NCBI GenBank assembly: GCA_038093975.1
Contig: JBBPTG010000078.1
Coordinates: 57,671 to 121,670 of the forward strand
Origin: Chalciporus piperatus
Taxonomy: Eukaryota > Basidiomycota > Agaricomycetes > Boletales > Boletaceae
DNA: 64,000 nucleotides
Reading direction: 5' to 3'
Shown here piece by piece: positions 1 through 13,236 of this stretch. The translations under genes were made by a program, and so were the position numbers. The notes below the pieces were generated by a model, which worked only from the letters and a program-made list of their open reading frames with translations, was not told the origin of the DNA and did not search any database. Position 1 is the stretch's first letter. Every line of letters starts with the position of its first letter.

Positions 1-3000
1 AGTGAGCATTTCTTTTCGTAGACGTGATGCATTCATTGATATCGAATGCAAGCTATGTTATCCCCCTGCTCACCATGGTCGTTACATATGCAACCTATGT
101 GAGTCATTTTGTGGTCTGCGTCAGTTCGGGGATTTACGCGATTAGACTGTCATCATGGGGAGAATATTGACTGGTAAGCTTCACACGACGTTCCTGGTGC
201 AATAATGTATGATGACATTCCGTGCCTGCAGCCTCGACTGTCTTTGCTTCTATATCCGGTGTGCACAGTTCCAGATGTCTCAGCGAAACTCCCTAACCAT
301 CCCGCCAAGTTTTCGAATTGCTCCAAAGTCAGCTACGAAATATATTCTTCCTTCTGCCAATGGTTGCGTCAGGTATGTTCGTCAAGCACCCTCCTTGACT
401 ACGTCATTCCAGCTTTGATTCCTATCCAGCACGGGTTTCTCTCGACCGAATCAACGAGTTCTTACATGACACTGAACTACTCGATCGTTACGCAACTGGC
501 GCAGAACATACCCCGATAACAATTTCCGAGGAGTCGGATCGCATCGGATTTAAGGATGCCGCGTTTGGGTGGTCGAGAGAAACTGAGGATGGAACGCTAA
601 CGCCATCAAGACGTCACTTTTCGCTCAAAATCGAGGGAGAGGTGTGCTTCCAACGTGCATCTATGAACTTGGTCATCGGTCCAACGGGGTCCGGGAAGAC
701 GTCTTTGTTGATGGCTCTATTGGGTGAGACGATTTCAGCCGGTTTTGATATCGTTCTTTGTTAATGCTGGAATGTCGGACAAGGGGAAATGCACTGGATG
801 CCATCTGGCCCGGCTTCGTGGTTCAATCTGCCTCGGCAGGGTGGCGTAGCGTATGCTGCCCAAGAATCATGGGTTCAGAACGACACTATAAAGGTCTGCC
901 GTCTCAGTTGTGCATGAGCGCTTGAGATTTCGAGAACTTATAGTCACGGTCAGAACAACATTATCTTCGGCGCCCCATACGACGAAGTTCGTTACAAGAA
1001 AGGTGGGCCTCTTTGCCATGCTGTGCTCGAATCTGGCTGACGACTCATGATGCTGCAAGTCTTGAGTCAGTGCGCACTCGAGAGGGACCTGGACTTGTTC
1101 CAGGCTGGCGATGAAACCGAGGTAGGCGAGAAGGGGCTTACTTTGAGGTGAGCGCCCTTCCTACCATCACGCTTCCTGACAATAACGTCGCCTAGTGGTG
1201 GCCAAAAGGTAAGGCAATTGTGCACTGTTTCAGTGGTCAAGTCGTCATCTCATTCGAAATTAGGCGCGAATCACGCTCGCTCGAGCGATCTACAGCTCTG
1301 CCGAGATCCTTTTGTTGGACGATGTGAGTTTTCGTTGTCTCGCCTCTTCCACATATACCTGATACACTTCTGACAGGTACTGGCCGCTCTTGATATACAC
1401 ACGGCATCGTGGATTGTCGACAAGTGTTTTGCAGGTGATCTTGTTCAGGGTCGAACTGTCATCCTCGTGGTGAGTGCGTATCGCGCGCGTATATGCTTGT
1501 TTACCCATCTCTTTCACGTATGTAGACACACAACATTGCCATCGTTCGCCCCATCGCCAACTTTGTCGTCGCACTCGGCTCAAATGGACGTATCGTCCAA
1601 CAAGGCTCGTTTTCGGATGTCGTTGAACACGACGAGCTCCTGGCGGCTACGATCGCCAAAGAGCAAGAGAGTCTCGAAAAGGACGAGGTTGTTGAGGCTC
1701 AAGAAGTCGACAAGGGAGAAAAGGCGATTGGAAAGCTTGTCGTTGCTGAAGAGGTAGCAGTCGGCCATGTCTCGTGGGCTGCATGTAAGTGGGATCACCA
1801 ATAGCTTGGGGGAGGATAAATACTCACTCGGTCTACACCACAGTCAAGTTATATCTCGCTTCACTCGGCGGTGCTCATGTCCTTTCTTTCTGGACACTCA
1901 TGCTTGGGTTGTTCGCCATGACCTACGGGACGGCCACATTCCAGACATGGTTCCTCGGCCTCTGGGCAACCCAATATGAAGATCATCCGGCTTCGGAAGT
2001 TAGCGTCAGATTGTGAGTACGGTCTACCTAGCATTATGACGTCGGTATCTCATCACGATCTTTAGCTATCTCTCGGGTTATGCTTCCCTTATGTTGTTTG
2101 GCACCACGATGTGGTCGGCCGGCTACTTCATGTTCTATGTGGGCACTCTGCGAGCATCACGGACCATTCACAATGAACTTGTAGTCGCCGTACTGGGCAC
2201 AACATTCAGGTATCGTCGGTTCTTGTTTCTGTGTTGTGGTCCAGTGATTGAGGGTCCAAAGATGGCTAGACACTACGCCCGCATCAAGAATTATTACTCG
2301 ATGCACGCAAGACATCAGAGCTAGTAAGTTTTATCGTCGAACCATCTTTTGGCGAAGCTCAACATACGTGCGTGATGACTAGTCGACATGCCGCTCGCCT
2401 CCTCGCTCGGTATGCTCCTGGAAATGACTATAAGTATGCTGTTCAACCTCGGCGCTGTGGTCATCATCACGCCGACTTTCCTTTTGCTGGGAGTGCTTAT
2501 CGGTGTCATTGGTGCGTGGATCGGACGCATCTATATGAAGGCGCAGCTCTCGGTGAAACGGGAGATGAGCAACGCGAAGGCACCCGTGCTGGGTCATCTT
2601 GGAGCTGCGATGGCTGGCCTGAGTATGTGATTTCTGTAGACTTGATTGGCGGGGGACTCATTGTTCTGGTGAAGCATCGATCCGGGCATACGGAGCTGAG
2701 GAGGCGGTGATCCAGGAATCACTAACGCGAATTGACAAATATACCAGAGCGGCACGCATGTTTTACAACCTGAACCGGTGAGGTTTCATTTTTTCTTTCT
2801 TGACGTGTCTGGATTCACTCGCTGACGCCTGAGTTGCTGGCTAGATGGTTGAGTGTCCGTATCGAGGCACTTGGCGCCGCATTCACCAGTGCGCTTGCAC
2901 TGTACCTCCTGTATGGCCCTCAAACTCACCGAGCTGCCAACGTTGGATTCTCGCTCAACATGGCCGGTCAGTGGTATCATCGACATTGTTACAAGCTCCT

Positions 3001-4454
3001 GAAATATCCTCTTCAGTCATGTTTAGCACCCAGATTCTGTGGTGGGTGCGACTTTTGAACGAGGTCGAGGTCCATGGTGCGTCAGGGTCTCCCCCGATTG
3101 ATCTTTCCTTTTGTCTCAATCTCTCTCGTGAATAGGTAACAGGTGAGAAACACATCGGACTAACCAGCCGAGCGGTCATTGATGGATGAGATAGTCTCGA
3201 ACGAGTGGACGGCTACATCAAGATCGAGCAAGAACCTAAACCTACCCAGTCAGGCGCTCCCCCAGCGTATTGGCCTGCCAGTGGGGATCTCCGTGTCGAA
3301 AATCTATCTGCTCGGTATTCACGAGTTCGTTTTCTTTCGATTCTCATCGTGCGTTTGCCTCAATTTGACGTTTATCCCAGGATGGGCCGGAGGTACTCCA
3401 CAATTTGTCGTTCCATATCAAGTCTGGCGAACACGTTGGTATCGTTGGTCGCACTGGGAGCGGCAAGGTAAACTGTTTCCCCCCTGGATTCCTTGTCATC
3501 AGTACTGACTACTTTTCAGAGTTCCTTGACCCTTTCGCTCCTGAGATGCATCTTCACAGAGGGTCAAGTATATCTCGATGGAATCCCTACCTCCAATATC
3601 AACCTCGATGCCCTTCGTTCGAATATTACCATCATCCCCCAAATTGTAAGTTGGAATATCGCTCGACGATGCTGTACCTTACCACTCTATCCAGCCCGAG
3701 CTACTGAGTGGTACCCTTCGATACAATCTTGACCCCTTCGAGGAGTACGACGATGCCATTCTCAACGACGCCCTGCGTTCTTCGGGCTTGTATGCTGTAC
3801 AAGAAGAATCGGACGAAAGTCGTCTCTCGCTCGATAGTTTGATTTCGAGTGGAGGCGGCAATTTGTCTGTTGGACAACGGCAAATCTTGGCTCTTGCCCG
3901 GGCGATGGTGCGGAATAGTAAGCTTCTTATCCTGGACGAAGGTAAGTTGCTCTGGTTTCCGACTGCACGTTGCAGGACGCTCACTCTCCTTTGCTCATCT
4001 CAGCTACGTCAGCGATCGGTAAATACCCTTTTTTTCATGCTTGAAGCTTCCCCCGTTAAGTGTGATCGTCTGCTTTTAGACTACACAACGGATGCTGCTA
4101 TCCAATCGTCATTGCGTAAAGAGCTGAGTGTTGCGACTCAACTCATCATCGCTCATCGTCTGCAGACCATCATGGACGCGGATAAAATCGTGAGTGTTCT
4201 CTAGACCATTGCTATCCTTTCACTAAAGGCCACGTTCAACGCGTAGATGGTACTCGATGCGGGAAATATTGTGAGTTCTTTTTTACTTGGTGCGGATGCT
4301 TCAGACTGATGCATCACCACTTCAGGCCGAGTACGGAGCACCACGGGAACTGCTGCAAAACGAAAATGGGATGCTGCGGGCCTTGGTCGATGAAAGTGGC
4401 GACAAGGAGTTGTTGTACTCCATGGCGTCTTCTTCTAGGTCCGCTAACCAGTAG
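1..4454 (+). CDS. ABCC/MRP-type ABC transporter, left copy (5' end outside window)
   Basis: Full-size ABC exporter of the C (MRP/yeast bile-transporter) type, cut into many short exons; the window begins inside transmembrane domain 1. NBD1 Walker A (GPTGSGKTS) lies near 680-710. The Q-loop piece [11 protein letters not shown] is near 855, the LSGGQ signature is split by an intron near 1195, and Walker B ILLLDD is near 1310. TMD2 spans about 1845-3060. NBD2 has Walker A GRTGSGK joined over an intron near 3470, signature LSVGQRQ near 3865 and Walker B LLILDE near 3925. The frame closes at TAG 4452-4454 after RSANQ. It is a close paralogue of the minus-strand gene at 8794-15627. Oddity: the acceptor expected at 319-321 reads TGC where the other copy has TAG, and the AGs at 327-328 and 332-333 shift the frame. 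This copy may therefore be mis-spliced or a young pseudogene. Substrate cannot be told. Confidence 0.85.
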
Positions 4455-4560
4455 CGCCCTGCGTCTTGATTTTATCTCGATTGTTTCTTTTGATGATTAT
4501 GTTGATATCTAAGTCGGCCTCAGAAGCAGAAGATTGGTGATACGGGTTCGCTCGTGTTGA
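1..4560 (+). repeat. Left arm of large inverted duplication
   Basis: The arm contains the left ABC transporter plus about 105 bp of 3' flank. It pairs in reverse complement with 8688-13236, including introns and the 3' flank (for example gtcggcctcagaagcagaag at 4513 and its complement near 8735). Similarity stops around 4560/8688, so the arms flank a spacer of about 4.1 kb. The left arm continues beyond the window start. Confidence 0.85.
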
Positions 4561-6137
4561 AATTTCTCTGGGACGACTCCCGTGCTCTGTGTTCGCTTAC
4601 GACGCCTCCGACTCCCGTTCGTGGATCTTCCCTCCCGCTCCCACTGTACTGTCCATGTCTCCCCCCTCGATTGACGTTGTCCGGAGATTCTTCAGCTCCC
4701 TCAACTTGGTGAGAACTTTACCAGCGTCCGTATTTTCTATCCCCTTTCCCTTCTTCACATTCTTCTGGACCTGCCATTCGACGGCGGGATGGGAATGACC
4801 TCCTACACGATCCGTCGTGCAGACTCAACGGTATCGTCGTGACGACGCATCTGGGCCCCGGCTTGTATGAGATATTTTTACCTTCCTGCTCGCCAATACG
4901 GCTCCAGATTGTGGTGACAATGTGAATGAGACGCTCGACCAGGTTGGAGGTTGTCGTCTTGATGGTGTCAGTGAACGGTCCAGGTGGAGAATCTTTAGCA
5001 CCTTTGCTGTACTTGTGTTCTTCGCGAGCGCCTTCATCAAGGTCGACTTCTGCTGCACTATGATCTTCCCCAACGGCTTCCTCAGATGCCTCAGCCTCCT
5101 CCGCCACACCGCTTTCCTCTGCGACCTCTCCTTCGCTACCCAGTACTTCCATGAGACCTGGTCCTTGGACCACTAGTACTGCGATCAGGATCCCAACTCG
5201 AGTGCGCAGGGCAGTGCCAGCGGCATCCCGGTGTAAGCCATGTGTATGGCCTGAAGGTATACTAGTAATCCGTTAAAATTGTAGTATCGCGCAGACACAA
5301 TTGGCGCGTGGCTGTACAGTGTACACAGTAAGCAGACCGTTGAGTCAAACGTTCGCAGACTACACCTCGAAATCCACTGGCAAAACACCGTTACTACCGT
5401 CACCTAGCAAGAAATGTCGGTTCAAGACCTGCTTCGTACAGTGAGCATTCTAGTGAAATAACTAGTCAGTGCTGTCCCCGACTCCCTTGTGGAGGAGGGT
5501 TTTATTCAGCAGCAAACGTCAGGCACCCTGCAAACGAGTACTAACCCCGTTTAACTCCGTGAGGTGAGAAAACCTTATGTCATCAACTATAAACCGTATC
5601 GACAGTTCTGGTATGCTGTGTGAAACGACAAGATACTGCGTTGTTGAAGGCTCGTATTGAACAGGTTCATTGACAAGCAGGCGGGGCGTGCAGCTGCAGA
5701 GCGCTTTGGCTCAGTGCTGATGAGCTGTGTTGAGTACAGGCATGGCACTCTGATGACGGAAGTCAGAGATACAGTCAGAATGCATCAAGGCATGGTGTGG
5801 GACTAGGGGGGACAAGCTGGTGTGATCAAGTACTAGGTTTATGTTCATTCAACTTGCATACATTGTACGGGCCCAAGGTTGCCCGTAGGTGCTGTTGAAC
5901 TTTTTTTTCAATGTTTAATAACATGATTTTCAACCCCAAACGGAGTCGGGGACTGGCGCTCGCGCCGCTACGATTAGATAACCTCCCAACAGCTCCAGGC
6001 GTTTGATCCTCTTTCGATCGTGAGTACTGATACGACCTGTCTCCTAGCGCAATAAAAAATCTGATCGCGCACCACAGTTTCCGTCCATCGACACGCCGTA
6101 CGCCAAGTACTCCTCCTCAAACTATGCCGCCTCGAAC
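4561..6137. other. Spacer between left ABC gene and F-box gene; no firm gene
   Basis: No intact recognisable gene. A minus-strand open frame of 151 codons (4718-5173) has an acidic Glu/Ala-rich start (EEAEASEEAVGED) followed by a mixed middle segment, but no family match was recognised. It may be a small unknown gene or chance. The rest (5180-6137) looks like intergenic DNA and F-box promoter, with an A/T-rich stretch near 5900-5930. Confidence 0.4.
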
Positions 6138-7652
6138 ATGGACATCCCTCCGATTTACAACATCCTGACCCAGTATCAGGAGCAGCTCAATGCCATTGAC
6201 ACCAACCTCGAGCAAATTAAATCAACTGTTCATGCGCTCACGGACAAGCGCGAGCAGATTGCGTCTTCGATGAAGATGCACGAGGGCTTCATGACCTGTA
6301 TCCGCCGCCTCCCCTCTGATGTGCTCAGCCATATCTTCATGCAATGTTTGCCCGATGCCACGTACCTCACACCGGATTTACGACACGCGCCGTTGTTGTT
6401 GACACAGATTTGTAGGGGATGGCGAGAGGTCGCGCTTGGCACCCCAAGACTGTGGTGTTCGTTGTCTATCGCAGAGATTAGGCGGGACTCGGAGCGGCTG
6501 CTTACCCTCTACAAACGCTGGCTCGGGAGTTCGGGTCGCTGCCCGCTTTCACTTGAAATCTGCTTGATTCGACGGCTTCAGTCTCAATGGCCAACACTGG
6601 CCACGGAGTTCTCGCGGCTGTACACCAGTCGGTGCACAGCCCTCAAGATTGACTCTGAATCTGCTCATCATTTGGATCTTTTGCTTGCGGATGTTCCTCA
6701 TCTGGAGCGCCTCCTCCTTAGAGGCTCGGATACCATCAGTCAGAACATATCAATCGTCCAACCGCGCCCCCGCCTTCACACTCTCATCATCGTATCCTAT
6801 TTCTTTCCCGTGCAGACTTTGTCTTTCTTCAATCCAGGATGGACGAACCTCACACGCCTCGCGGTGAGGTTCTATGACGACCCACGACCTGCCAGCAATA
6901 CCATCTTCTTGACCCTCCTGCAAGCGTTTCCCAATCTGGAGACCTTCGTCTTCTCCCCTGTCTTCCTTCAGAGACCTGATAATCCTATCACACTGACACA
7001 TTCGAAACTACGTATTTTGAGCATGCGGTACTGGTTTGGTTCCATCCTTTCACCTCTGGACACCCTGATATTCCCAAATTTGCGTCGCCTGCTGGTTGAC
7101 AGCGACCAGGATGTCGAGGATGTTCTCAATGATCCTTCCACGCCAGACTTGCCGGCTGGGCGGCGTACACTCAACATGACCTTCCTGAACCTCAACGGGA
7201 GCTCCACCCGTGCTCTTTTCACGCTCCTCAATCCTGGTTGGATGGGGCTGACCCATCTCAGGCTGGACGTTGAACATGGCACAATACATTGCCTGATGCC
7301 ACTTCAGTTCTGTCCTCAGCTTGAAGACATGACTGTTTCAATCATCATTGTTATCGATGATCACCACTACACTCTCCCCGCTCATCACACGCTTAGCTCT
7401 CTGACCCTTGGCGTCAAACGAGGGTCCATTGATGAAATTCTGAACGCGTTGACCTTGCCCAGTTTGCACCATCTCAGCCTCACGATGCGATCAGACTGGC
7501 CAGATATGTCGTTCAAAGCGTTCTTTTCTCGATCAAATTGTCCACTCGAGACGCTTGAGATCCGTGGAGCGGAGGCATCCAATTTGGGGCGGGAAGAGTT
7601 CACGTCGTCGATACCTACCTTGAGACAACTCGACTTGCACGATATGTTGTAG
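6138..7652 (+). CDS. F-box protein with LRR-like C-terminal region
   Basis: Uninterrupted 504-codon gene. Residues about 1-45 form a predicted coiled coil (NILTQYQEQLNAIDTNLEQI). An F-box follows at about 55-100 (RLPSDVLSHIFMQCLP, later ICRGWREVALGTPRLW). The rest is a Leu-rich region with degenerate LRR-like spacing. This layout is typical of the very large agaric F-box families. The known role of the family is to bind SKP1 through the F-box and recruit substrates to an SCF ubiquitin ligase; the substrate here is unknown. It sits alone in the spacer of the ABC inverted duplication. Start chosen at ATG 6138, directly before the coiled coil. Confidence 0.8.
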   Translation: MDIPPIYNILTQYQEQLNAIDTNLEQIKSTVHALTDKREQIASSMKMHEGFMTCIRRLPSDVLSHIFMQCLPDATYLTPDLRHAPLLLTQICRGWREVALGTPRLWCSLSIAEIRRDSERLLTLYKRWLGSSGRCPLSLEICLIRRLQSQWPTLATEFSRLYTSRCTALKIDSESAHHLDLLLADVPHLERLLLRGSDTISQNISIVQPRPRLHTLIIVSYFFPVQTLSFFNPGWTNLTRLAVRFYDDPRPASNTIFLTLLQAFPNLETFVFSPVFLQRPDNPITLTHSKLRILSMRYWFGSILSPLDTLIFPNLRRLLVDSDQDVEDVLNDPSTPDLPAGRRTLNMTFLNLNGSSTRALFTLLNPGWMGLTHLRLDVEHGTIHCLMPLQFCPQLEDMTVSIIIVIDDHHYTLPAHHTLSSLTLGVKRGSIDEILNALTLPSLHHLSLTMRSDWPDMSFKAFFSRSNCPLETLEIRGAEASNLGREEFTSSIPTLRQLDLHDML

Positions 7653-8687
7653 TAAATGCGTCTGCTTAGAGACTCGGATGATCCTTTATTTGCATAAGTG
7701 GGTTACTACCGAGTGAGTCCCAGACCCCGAATCCGAGTCACTGGCACTGGCAGTGGCTGCTTTAATCACACACACACATTCTGACTCCCCCCGAGCCACT
7801 CGAATTCAGAGTCTACTAGCTTGGCGCCAGTCCTTGAATACAATTCTGTAACTTGGGTATGTTCTTCATCAACTTCGACATGGTGCTGACAGAAGCGACT
7901 CCCTTGAGTCGGACCTTCCACGTCTGGACGTGATACTGAATCGAGTCTGGAGAAAATAGACAATCATGTGCGGAACTTGCTGGGCCACTCAGGCTTACTA
8001 GTACCCGCTGGCAGCACTGCGCGCGATCCTGACCGATCCCTGGGTATCAGTTTGGTATCAAGACGCACATGCCAGCCCAGCTTGAGCAGGCTTCTAGTAC
8101 TTCGAATTGTGGTCCTCCCGAGTGCACAACTGTAATTCGGGACTCTTCGAATTCGTTGGGAAGAACGGCCTAGTAGTAGGCGAAATGAATGTGCATACGG
8201 GTCGCAGCGTCAGTCCGAGCATCGGGGGGACACTGCAGTACATAGTTCAATTTGCGGTCCGGGAGATCAGAAGGGAAGCTTCCTCGCCCAAGTTATCGGA
8301 TATCTGGAAATCGGTAAGGCGTACGCGATTAGCGAGAGGCTATAAAAGATTCGCTCGAACCTACGAGCCAGTGTTCTCCCCATCCTCGAGTCATCACTCC
8401 AAGTCAACCACTGAAACAAACCTCTTGGGAGTCCTATAATCCAATATGACTATGCACCACCCTGCATCCCGTGCGCCTCTGAGGGTAGAATTAGTCAAGA
8501 ATTAGTACACAACCAGCATATACTGAAATATGCTTTACACAACGAAGCTAACCGTCCGGCGTCAACGCAACACGACACTCGTATGGCTGTATACGTTGCA
8601 TAAGACTGCTAGGAGTTCATCCAAGACACAACTTGATCAAAGGATTTTCCGTTCCATACCGAGTCTATTCCCGGGCTGGCGAATTCC
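7653..8687. other. Intergenic DNA with an orphan TATA promoter
   Basis: No gene with recognisable product. A good TATA motif (gctataaaag) lies at about 8339. It is followed about 110 bp later by an ATG with a 13-codon open start (MTMHHPASRAPLR) near 8447, a possible splice donor (gtagaa), and then sequence leading to the inverted-repeat edge. It could be the promoter and first exon of a gene cut off by the rearrangement. Confidence 0.3.
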
Positions 8688-11600
8688 AACAACGAGGCGA
8701 ACCCGTATCACCAATCTTCTGCTTCTGAGGCCGACTTAGATAGCAACATAATCATCAAAAGAAACAATCGAGATAAATCCAAGACGCAGGGCGCTACTGG
8801 TTAGCGGACCTAGAAGAAGACGCCATGGAGTACAACATCTCCTTGTCGCCACTTTCATCGACCAAGGCCCTCAGCATCCCATTTTCGTTTTGCAGCAGTT
8901 CCCGCGGTGCTCCGTACTCAGCCTGAAGTGGTGATACATCAGTTCGAAGCATCTGCACCAAGAAAAAAAGAACTCACAATATTTCCCGCATCGAGTACCA
9001 TCTACGCGTTGAACATGGCCTTAGTGAAAGGATAGCAATGGTCTAGAGAACACTCACGATTTTATCCGCGTCCATGATAGTCTGCAGACGATGAGCGATG
9101 ATGAGTTGAGTCGCGACGCTCAGCTCTTTACGCAATGACGATTGGATAGCAGCATCCGTTTTGTAATCTAAAAACAGACGATCACACTTAAGGGGGAAGC
9201 TTCGAGTATGAAAAAACAAGTATTTACCGATCGCTGACGTAGCTGAGATGACCAAAGGTGAGCGTCCTGCAACGTGCAGTCGGAAACCAGAGCAACTTAC
9301 CTTCGTCCAGGATAAGAAGCTTACTATTCCGCACCATCGCCCGGGCAAGAGCCAAGATTTGCCGTTGTCCAACAGACAAATTGCCGCCTCCACTCGAAAT
9401 CAGACTCTCGAGTGTGAGACGGCTTTCGTCCGATTCTTCTTGTACAGCATACAAACCCGAAGAACGCAGAGCGTCGTTGAGAGTGGCATCGTCATACTCC
9501 TCGAAGGGGTCAAGATTGTATCGAAGGGTACCACTCAGTAGCTCGGGCTGGATAGAGTGGTAAGGTACAGCATCGTCGAGCGATATTCCAACTTACGATT
9601 TGGGGGATGATGGTGATATTCGAACGAAGGGCATCGAGGTTGATCTTGGAGGTAGGGATTCCATCGAGATATACTTGACCCTCTGTGAAGATGCATCTCA
9701 GGAGCGAAAGGGTCAAGGAACTCTAAAAAATGGCTGAGTACTGATGACAAGGAATTCAGGAAGGGGAGTTTACCTTGCCGCTTCCAGTGCGACCAACGAT
9801 ACCAACGTGTTCGCCAGACTTGATATGGAACGACAAATTGTGGAGTACCTCCGGCCCATCCTGGGATAAACGTCAAATTGAGGGAAACGCACGATGAGAA
9901 TCGAAAGAAAACGAACCGATGAATACCGAGCAGATAGATTTTCGACACGGAGATCCCCACTGGCAGGCCAATACGCTGGGGGAGCGCCTGACTGGGTAGG
10001 TTTAGGTTCTTGCTCGATCTTGATATAGCCATCCACTCGTTCGAGACTATCTCATTCGTCGGTGACCTACTTCGCTTGAGAATTTGATGTATTTCTTACC
10101 TGTTGCCTGTCAACAAGAAAGATTGAGAAAAAAAAAGGAATGAGCGATGGGAGAGACGTTGACGCACCATGGATTTCAACCTCATTTAAAAGCCGCACCC
10201 ACCACAGAATCGTGGTGCTAAACATGACTGAAGAGAATATCAATATTTCAGGTGCGTGTAAGAACGTAGATGATAACACTGACCGGCATTGTTCAGCGAG
10301 AATCCAACATTGGCAGCTCGGTAACTCTGAGGGCCATACACAAGGTACAGTGCAAGTGCACTGGTGAATGCGGCGCCAAGTGCATCGATACGTACACTCA
10401 ACCATCTAGCCACCGACTGGGGCGTCAGCGAGTGAATCGAGACATGTCAAGAAAAAAAAGGAAACCTCACCGGTTCAGGTTGTAAAACATGCGTGCCGAT
10501 CTGGTATACTTGTCAATTCGCGCTAGTGATTCCTGGATCACCGCCTCCTCAGCTCCGTACGCCCGAATCGATGCTTCACCAGAACAATGAGCCAGAAACC
10601 ATCAAGTCTACGGAAATCACGTACTTAGGCCAGCCATCGCAGCGCCAAGATGACCCAGCACAGGTGCCTTGGCGTTGCTCATCTCCCGCTTCACCGAGAG
10701 CTGCGCTTTCATATAGATGCGTCCGATCCACACACCAATGACACCGAGAAGCAGTCCTGGCAAAAGGAAACCCGGCGTGATAAATACCACAGCGCCGAGA
10801 TTGAAGAGCATCCCCATGGTCATTTCCAGGACCGCACTGAAACAGGAGGCGAGCGGCATGTCGACTAGTCATGTGAACGTATGTTGAGCTTCGCCGAAAG
10901 ATGGCTCGACCATAAAACTTACTAGCTCTGATGTCTTGCGTGCATCGAGTGATGATTCTTGATGCGGGCGTACTGTCTAGCCATCTATGGACCCTCGATC
11001 ACTGAACCGCAGCATGGAAATAAGAACCAACGATACCTGAATGTTGTGCCCAATACAGCAACAACAAGTTCATTGTGGATAGTCCTGGATGCTCGCAGAG
11101 TGCCCACATAGTACATGAAGTAGCCGGCCGACCACATCACGATAGTAAACAACAAAAGGGAAGCATAACCCGAGAGATAGCTAAAGATCGCGATGAGATA
11201 CTGACGTCCTGATGCTAAGTAGACCATACTCACAAACTAACGCTAACTTCCGAGGCCGGATGATCTTCATATTGGGTCGCCCAGTGGCCGAGGAACCATG
11301 TCTGGAGCGTGCCCGCTAGGTTGGACATGACGAACAACCCAAGCATGAGTGCCCAGAAAGAAAGCACATGAGCACCGCCGAGCGAAGCGAGATATAACTT
11401 GACTGAAGGCCGAGTGAGCATTTATCCTCCCTCAAGCTATTTGTGATCCCACTTACATGCAGCCCACGAGACATGGCCGACTGCTACCTCTTCGGCAACG
11501 ACAAGCTTTCCATTCGCCTTTTCTCCCTTGTCGACCCCCTGAACCTCAGCAACCTCTTCCTTTTCGAGATTTTCTTCCTCTTTGGCGATAGTAGCCGCAA

Positions 11601-13236
11601 GAGTTTCGTCGTGTTTAACGACATCGGAGAACGAGCCTTGTTGGACGATACGTCCGTTTGAGCCAAGAGCGACGACAAAGTTGGCGATGGGGCGAACGAT
11701 GGCGATGTTGTGCGTCTATATGCGTGAAACAGATGGGTAAACAAGCATATATGCGCTACACATGGACTCACCACGAGGACGACAGTTCGGCCCTGAACAA
11801 GATCGCCTGCGAAACACTTGTCGACAATCCACGATGCCGTGTGTATATCAAGAGCAGCGAGTACCTGGCAGAAATGTATCAGGTATATGTGGAAGAGGCG
11901 AGACAAGGGATTCACGTCGTCTAACAAAAGGATCTCAGCCGAGCTGTAAATCGCTCGAGCGAGCGTGATTCGCGCCTAATTTCAAATGAGATGACGACCT
12001 GCTTAGACAGTGCGTAATTGGCTTACTTTTTGGCCACCACTAGACAGAATTATTGTCAGGACGCGTGATAGGAAGGACGCGTGATTAGGGAAAGGACGCT
12101 CACCTCAAAGTAAGCCCCTTCTCGCCCACCTCGGTTTCATCGCCAGCTTGGAACAAGTCCATGTCCCGCTCGAGTGCGCACTGATTCAAGACTTGCAGCA
12201 TTATAACTCATGAGCCAGGTTCGAGCACAACAAGGCAAAAAGGCTCACCTTTCTTGTACCGAGCTTCGTCGTATGGGGCGCCAAAGAGAATGTTATTCTG
12301 ATGGTCGCTATAAGTTCCCGAATTCCGAAGCGCTCATGCACAACTGAGACGGCAGACCTTTATAGTGTCGTTCTGAACCCATGATTCCTGGGCAGCATAC
12401 GCTACGCCACCCTGCCGAGGTAGATTGAACCACGAACTCGGGCCAGACGGCGTCCAGTGCATTTCGCCTTTGCCAACATTAACAAGGAAATATAGCAAAA
12501 CGACACAAGTTGCCTCACCCAGTAGAGCCATCAACAAAGACGTCTTCCCGGACCCCGTCGGGCCAATCACTAAGTTCATAGATGCACGTTCGAAATATAC
12601 CTCTCCCTCGATCTTGAGCGAAAAGTGTCGTCTTGACGGCGTTAGCGTTCCATCCTGAGTTTCTCTCGACCATACAAATGCAGCATCCCTGAATCCGATG
12701 CGATCCGACTCCTCGGAAGTTGTTATCGGGGTAGGTTCTGCGCCGGTTTCGTAACGATCGAGTAGTTCAGTATCATGTAGGAATTCGTTGATTCGGTCGA
12801 GAGATACTCGTGCTGAATAGGAATCAAATTTAGATCAACACAGTCTAGGAGATTGTTTGACGAACATACCTGACGCAACCATTGGCAGAAGGAAGAATAT
12901 GTTTTGTAGTTCACTCCGTACTAATTGGAAAACTTGGAAAGATGGTTAGCAAGATTTCGCTGACACCTCTGGAACTCTGCACACCGGATATAGAAGCAAA
13001 GACAGTTGAGGCTGCGGGATGTCATCAAACGTTGTTACACAGGGAATGCCACGTGAAGCTTACATGTTAACACCCTCCCCATGATGATGGTCTAATCTTG
13101 TAAATCCCCTGACTGACGCGGACAACAAAATGACTCACATAGGTTGCATATGTAACGAGCATGGTGAGCATGGGGATGAAATAGCTTGCACCCGATATCA
13201 ACAAACGCCTCACATCTATTTAAAGAAATGCTCACT
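8688..13236 (-). repeat. Right arm of large inverted duplication
   Basis: Reverse-complement partner of 1-4560. It holds NBD1 to the stop codon of the right ABC transporter plus 3' flank. Homology reaches at least the point opposite window base 1; how far it goes beyond cannot be judged because the left arm is cut by the window edge. Confidence 0.85.
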
